Assembly (NCBI GenBank): GCA_030597865.1
Contig: JAUVQZ010000145.1
Location: 1-7,517, forward strand
Source of the DNA: Pseudomonadota bacterium
Lineage (GTDB): Bacteria > Desulfobacterota > Desulfobulbia > Desulfobulbales > SURF-16
Length of the DNA: 7,517 bases
Reading direction: 5' to 3'
Below are positions 5,362 to 7,517 of this stretch, piece after piece. Position numbers and translations under genes: made by a program. Below the pieces are notes generated by a model. It was given only the letters and a program-made list of their open reading frames with translations, searched no databases and had not been told where the DNA came from. Every line of letters starts with the position of its first letter. The first letter of the stretch is position 1.

Positions 5362-6240
5362 TTATAAGTTGAAAATACCTTTCCAGAAAAATTTAATGTT
5401 TCCATCCATATGCTGGTCTGGTTTTTCCTGGATCAGTCGCTCGGCTAAATCGAAAAATTTAGCGCTCACCGCTGACCGTGGCGACATGTCCACCACTAAG
5501 CGCTGGGCCCGTACTGATTGCGGCAGTTTGCTGTCAAAGGGGATGAAGCCGAGGTAGTCCAGGGATAGGGAGCCCAGGAAGCGGTCTGCCACCAGGGTGA
5601 GCTGGCGAAAGACGGCCACGGCCTCTTTTTCGGTGCGGGCTGAGTTGACGAGGATGCGGAAGCGTTTGACGTCATGCAGGGAGGAGAGGACCTTGATCAA
5701 GGCGTAGGCATCGGTCAGGGAGGTGGGTTCCGGGGAAAGAACCACCACCTTTTCCTGGGCCGCCAGGGTAAAGTAAATCACATTATTGTTAATGCCGGCT
5801 GCCGTATCAATGAGCATGATATCGATGATGTTGCCTAGGGCGCTTATTTCCGAGAGGAAAAAGAGCTTCTGCTCTTCGCTGAGCTCAGCAAGCTCCATGA
5901 TACCGGAGCTGGCCGGCAGGATCTGGAAACCGCCCGGGGCGGTGACCAGGATATCCTTCAGCTTTTTCTCGCCGAGCAAGACATGGTGGAGGTTAAACTT
6001 TGGGGTCAGGCCAAGGAGGACATCGACATTGGCCAGGTTGAGATCCGCATCAAGGACCAGCACCTTCTTGCCTTTGCGGGCCAGGGAATAGGCAAGATTG
6101 GTAACGATATTGGTCTTGCCGACCCCGCCTTTGCCGCTGGTGACGGCAATAACCCGGGGGGGGGAGGGGTGGTGGCTGGCGTCATACTTCGGTGCAGGGG
6201 TGCGGGCCATGAGCTTTTCCAATGTGTCTGCCTGGTTCAT
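5362..6240 (-). CDS. flhG: FlhG (FleN/YlxH), MinD-like ATPase controlling flagellar number
   Basis: FlhG is a MinD-family ATPase that binds the membrane as an ATP dimer, stimulates FlhF GTPase activity and limits flagellar number. The 292-residue product has the deviant Walker A SGKGGVGKTN at residues 35-44, switch I around DADLNLANVD (64-73), and Walker B/switch II LIDTAAG (143-149). The first residues, NQADTLEKL, resemble the family's N-terminal DQAxxLR helix that activates FlhF; this favours the first ATG even though the nearest purine-rich stretch (AGAGAG) is about 12 nt upstream. The tail, around KFFWKGIFNL, could be the amphipathic membrane-targeting helix. Codons 26-29 contain a run of nine C on the coding strand, just before the P-loop. 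It lies 193 bp after flhF, a gap filled by a repeat-like element, and 17 bp before fliA. Confidence 0.94.
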   Translation of the reverse strand: MNQADTLEKLMARTPAPKYDASHHPSPPRVIAVTSGKGGVGKTNIVTNLAYSLARKGKKVLVLDADLNLANVDVLLGLTPKFNLHHVLLGEKKLKDILVTAPGGFQILPASSGIMELAELSEEQKLFFLSEISALGNIIDIMLIDTAAGINNNVIYFTLAAQEKVVVLSPEPTSLTDAYALIKVLSSLHDVKRFRILVNSARTEKEAVAVFRQLTLVADRFLGSLSLDYLGFIPFDSKLPQSVRAQRLVVDMSPRSAVSAKFFDLAERLIQEKPDQHMDGNIKFFWKGIFNL

Positions 6241-6280
6241 AAAAAATTAAACTCTCTTTAGGTATACTGTATCTTGGCGC

Positions 6281-6433
6281 CTGCCTGGCTGAAAAACTAC
6301 AGCGCTGGAAAATTCTGCGTTCACCCCTCAAGGGGGTAGCGAGGAAAAATGGACTCAGGTAAGTGAGCACCCCAAGGGTATTTGTTTCACCGCACCTTGC
6401 CTCTTCGTGGCTCTCTACGTTTTCAACAGTCTG
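6281..6433. repeat. Repeat-like element with imperfect terminal inverted repeats between flhF and flhG
   Basis: This roughly 150-bp stretch begins right after the flhF stop codon. Its ends are imperfect inverted copies: CTGGCTGAAAAACTACAG at 6285-6302, and on the opposite strand CTGTTGAAAACGTAGAG from 6429 to 6413. The interior holds small inverted repeats: CCCC/GGGG around TCAA at 6324-6335, CTCA/TGAG at 6354-6367, and CCC/GGG at 6371-6378. It shows no convincing gene; a 62-codon minus-strand frame at 6182-6370 runs into flhG and looks spurious. The layout resembles short non-coding intergenic repeats (MITE- or REP-like). Only one copy is in the window, so dispersal cannot be shown here. Confidence 0.5.
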
Positions 6434-7517
6434 TTAATTGGTCATCTGCTGTTCCATGGCTGGCCAGCCCTTCTTGAAAAAGGAGTCCAGGAAGGGTTTG
6501 TCAGCCACCATAAAATCCTCGGGGACCCGTTGACCCATGGTGAGATAGCCCACCGGCATATTGGCGCTGGCCACCTCCTGGCAAAGGGAGGCATAGGCCC
6601 TGGTCTCATCGAGCTTGGTGAGGACCACACTCTGCGGAGCCAACTCCTGGTAGGAGTGGACGATGTGCGACAGGTCCTCCTTCTTGGTGGTGGCGCTCAG
6701 GCAGAGCAGGGGCTTGATATTGGTCACGGGCGCGAACCAGTCAGCCAGTTCGTTAATGTGCTTCGTGTCATAGGGGCTCTTGCCTGCTGTATCAATAATA
6801 ATGAGGTCAGCGTCATGGTGACGATTAACGGCATCGGTGAGGTCCTCCTTGCGGACGGCGACTTCACAGGGGAGGCGCATGATGCGGGCATAGGTGCGGA
6901 GCTGGTCAGTGGCGCCAATCCGGTAGCAGTCCATGGAGATCAGGGTAACCTTTTTGCCCTTGTGGAGATGATACCAGGCCGCAAGTTTTGCAGCGGTGGT
7001 GGTCTTGCCCACGCCGGTGGGGCCCACCAGGGCGATGATGTCAGGGCCTCCGGGGTTGGTGCCTAAGAGGTGCTCAACCTCAATCTGGTCAATGAGTTCA
7101 TCACGCCATTTTTTGACCTGGTTGCGATGGATGGCCTTGGGCAGGGGGGCCTGGCTGGGACTCTTTTTTTCTGTCTGCCAGGGGGCAGTCTCCTCCCTGA
7201 GGAGTTGGTCGAAATTCTTGGCCAGGTCTTGACTGGAAAGCGGTGTTTTCTGCTTCTGGGGCCGGGACTTTTTTGGTCTGCGAATCGCCTCGTAACCATA
7301 GGTGGCCAATGGCTTGCCCCGCATCTCTTGCTCCGGCAACAGGGGGGCTGGTTTTTTATCCATGTCATAATCCATGGCAGCCATGATTTCCACCCTCTGG
7401 TTGGCGGTGCCCCTGTCCAGGGTCTTTTGGGAAAAGATTACGGCATTTTCACCCAGGGTTTTCTTTATAAGTTCCATGGCCTTTGGCGCGTTAGATGCTT
7501 CGAATCTTTTAATAATC
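6434..7517 (-). CDS. flhF: FlhF, SRP-type GTPase placing the flagellum (extreme N-terminus outside window)
   Basis: FlhF is a membrane-associated GTPase that marks the pole and recruits the first flagellar components; FlhG stimulates its hydrolysis. The visible frame gives 360 residues. Although an ATG occurs at 7475-7477, the 13 codons upstream of it continue the frame and read IIKRFEASNAPKA, the typical FlhF beginning, so the true start lies just beyond 7517, probably one or two codons away. Numbered from the first visible codon, the NG domain has G1 GPTGVGKTTT (165-174), the SRP-GTPase block DCYRIGATDQLRTYA (196-210), G3 DTAG (242-245), G4 TKLD (300-303) and VGYLTMGQRVPEDF near the end. 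Between the N-terminal region and the NG domain is a basic, Pro/Gln/Ser-rich linker. It is the first visible gene of the flagellar operon and its stop abuts the repeat-like element. Confidence 0.95.
   Translation of the reverse strand, partial: IIKRFEASNAPKAMELIKKTLGENAVIFSQKTLDRGTANQRVEIMAAMDYDMDKKPAPLLPEQEMRGKPLATYGYEAIRRPKKSRPQKQKTPLSSQDLAKNFDQLLREETAPWQTEKKSPSQAPLPKAIHRNQVKKWRDELIDQIEVEHLLGTNPGGPDIIALVGPTGVGKTTTAAKLAAWYHLHKGKKVTLISMDCYRIGATDQLRTYARIMRLPCEVAVRKEDLTDAVNRHHDADLIIIDTAGKSPYDTKHINELADWFAPVTNIKPLLCLSATTKKEDLSHIVHSYQELAPQSVVLTKLDETRAYASLCQEVASANMPVGYLTMGQRVPEDFMVADKPFLDSFFKKGWPAMEQQMTN

Noticed and set aside
6182..6370. Minus-strand 62-codon frame running from the repeat-like element into flhG
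   Set aside because: It overlaps the flhG N-terminus in another frame, has no ribosome binding site, and lies largely in the repeat-like element; best explained as a chance open frame.
6407..7066. Plus-strand open frame of 219 codons opposite flhF
   Set aside because: It is antisense to the GTPase domain of FlhF, whose G motifs are intact, and has no recognisable motifs of its own.
1..7517. Search for CRISPR arrays, tRNA or rRNA genes, transposases and phage genes
   Set aside because: No regularly spaced repeats, cloverleaf-like or rRNA-like stretches, or transposase or integrase motifs were seen on either strand.

Overview
The window is one co-directional block: every gene I can support lies on the minus strand, so transcription runs from position 7517 toward position 1. 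The order in transcription is flhF (5' end just outside the window), flhG, fliA, cheY, a FliL-like acidic membrane protein, amtB, glnB and glnD (3' part outside the window). The polar-flagellum pair FlhF/FlhG with sigma-28 and a single-domain CheY, next to an ammonium-sensing cassette, in moderately GC-rich DNA, fits a polarly flagellated Gram-negative bacterium. My guess is a Desulfobacterota (delta-proteobacterial, Desulfobulbales-like) sulfate reducer or relative. That placement is inference from protein style and gene order.

Region 1 (3866-7517) is a flagellar and chemotaxis control block. FlhF (SRP-type GTPase) and FlhG (MinD-like ATPase) set flagellar position and number. FliA is the late flagellar sigma factor. 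CheY signals to the motor switch. FlhF and FlhG are usually tightly linked, but here 193 bp separate them. Most of that gap is a structured sequence with imperfect terminal inverted repeats that looks like a dispersed intergenic repeat. A perfect 12-bp hairpin follows cheY.

Region 2 (2927-3865) holds one gene that is not plainly recognisable: an acidic cytoplasmic N-terminus, one membrane helix, a Pro-rich linker and a C-terminal domain resembling the flagellar basal-body protein FliL.

Region 3 (2714-2926) is the control region of the nitrogen genes. It has a sigma-54-type -24/-12 element with both invariant dinucleotides correctly spaced, and further upstream two related 16-bp palindromes exactly 30 bp apart. 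Their inferred positions, near -113 and -143, resemble the classical paired NtrC enhancer.

Region 4 (1-2713) is amtB-glnB-glnD: an ammonium channel, the PII signal protein that can gate it, and the enzyme that uridylylates and de-uridylylates PII. Together they report cellular nitrogen status.

Nothing here is a plainly new system. The points most worth a second look are the amtB control region, the repeat between flhF and flhG, the divergent FliL-like protein, and a cluster of long G:C homopolymers, one of them inside the flhG reading frame.
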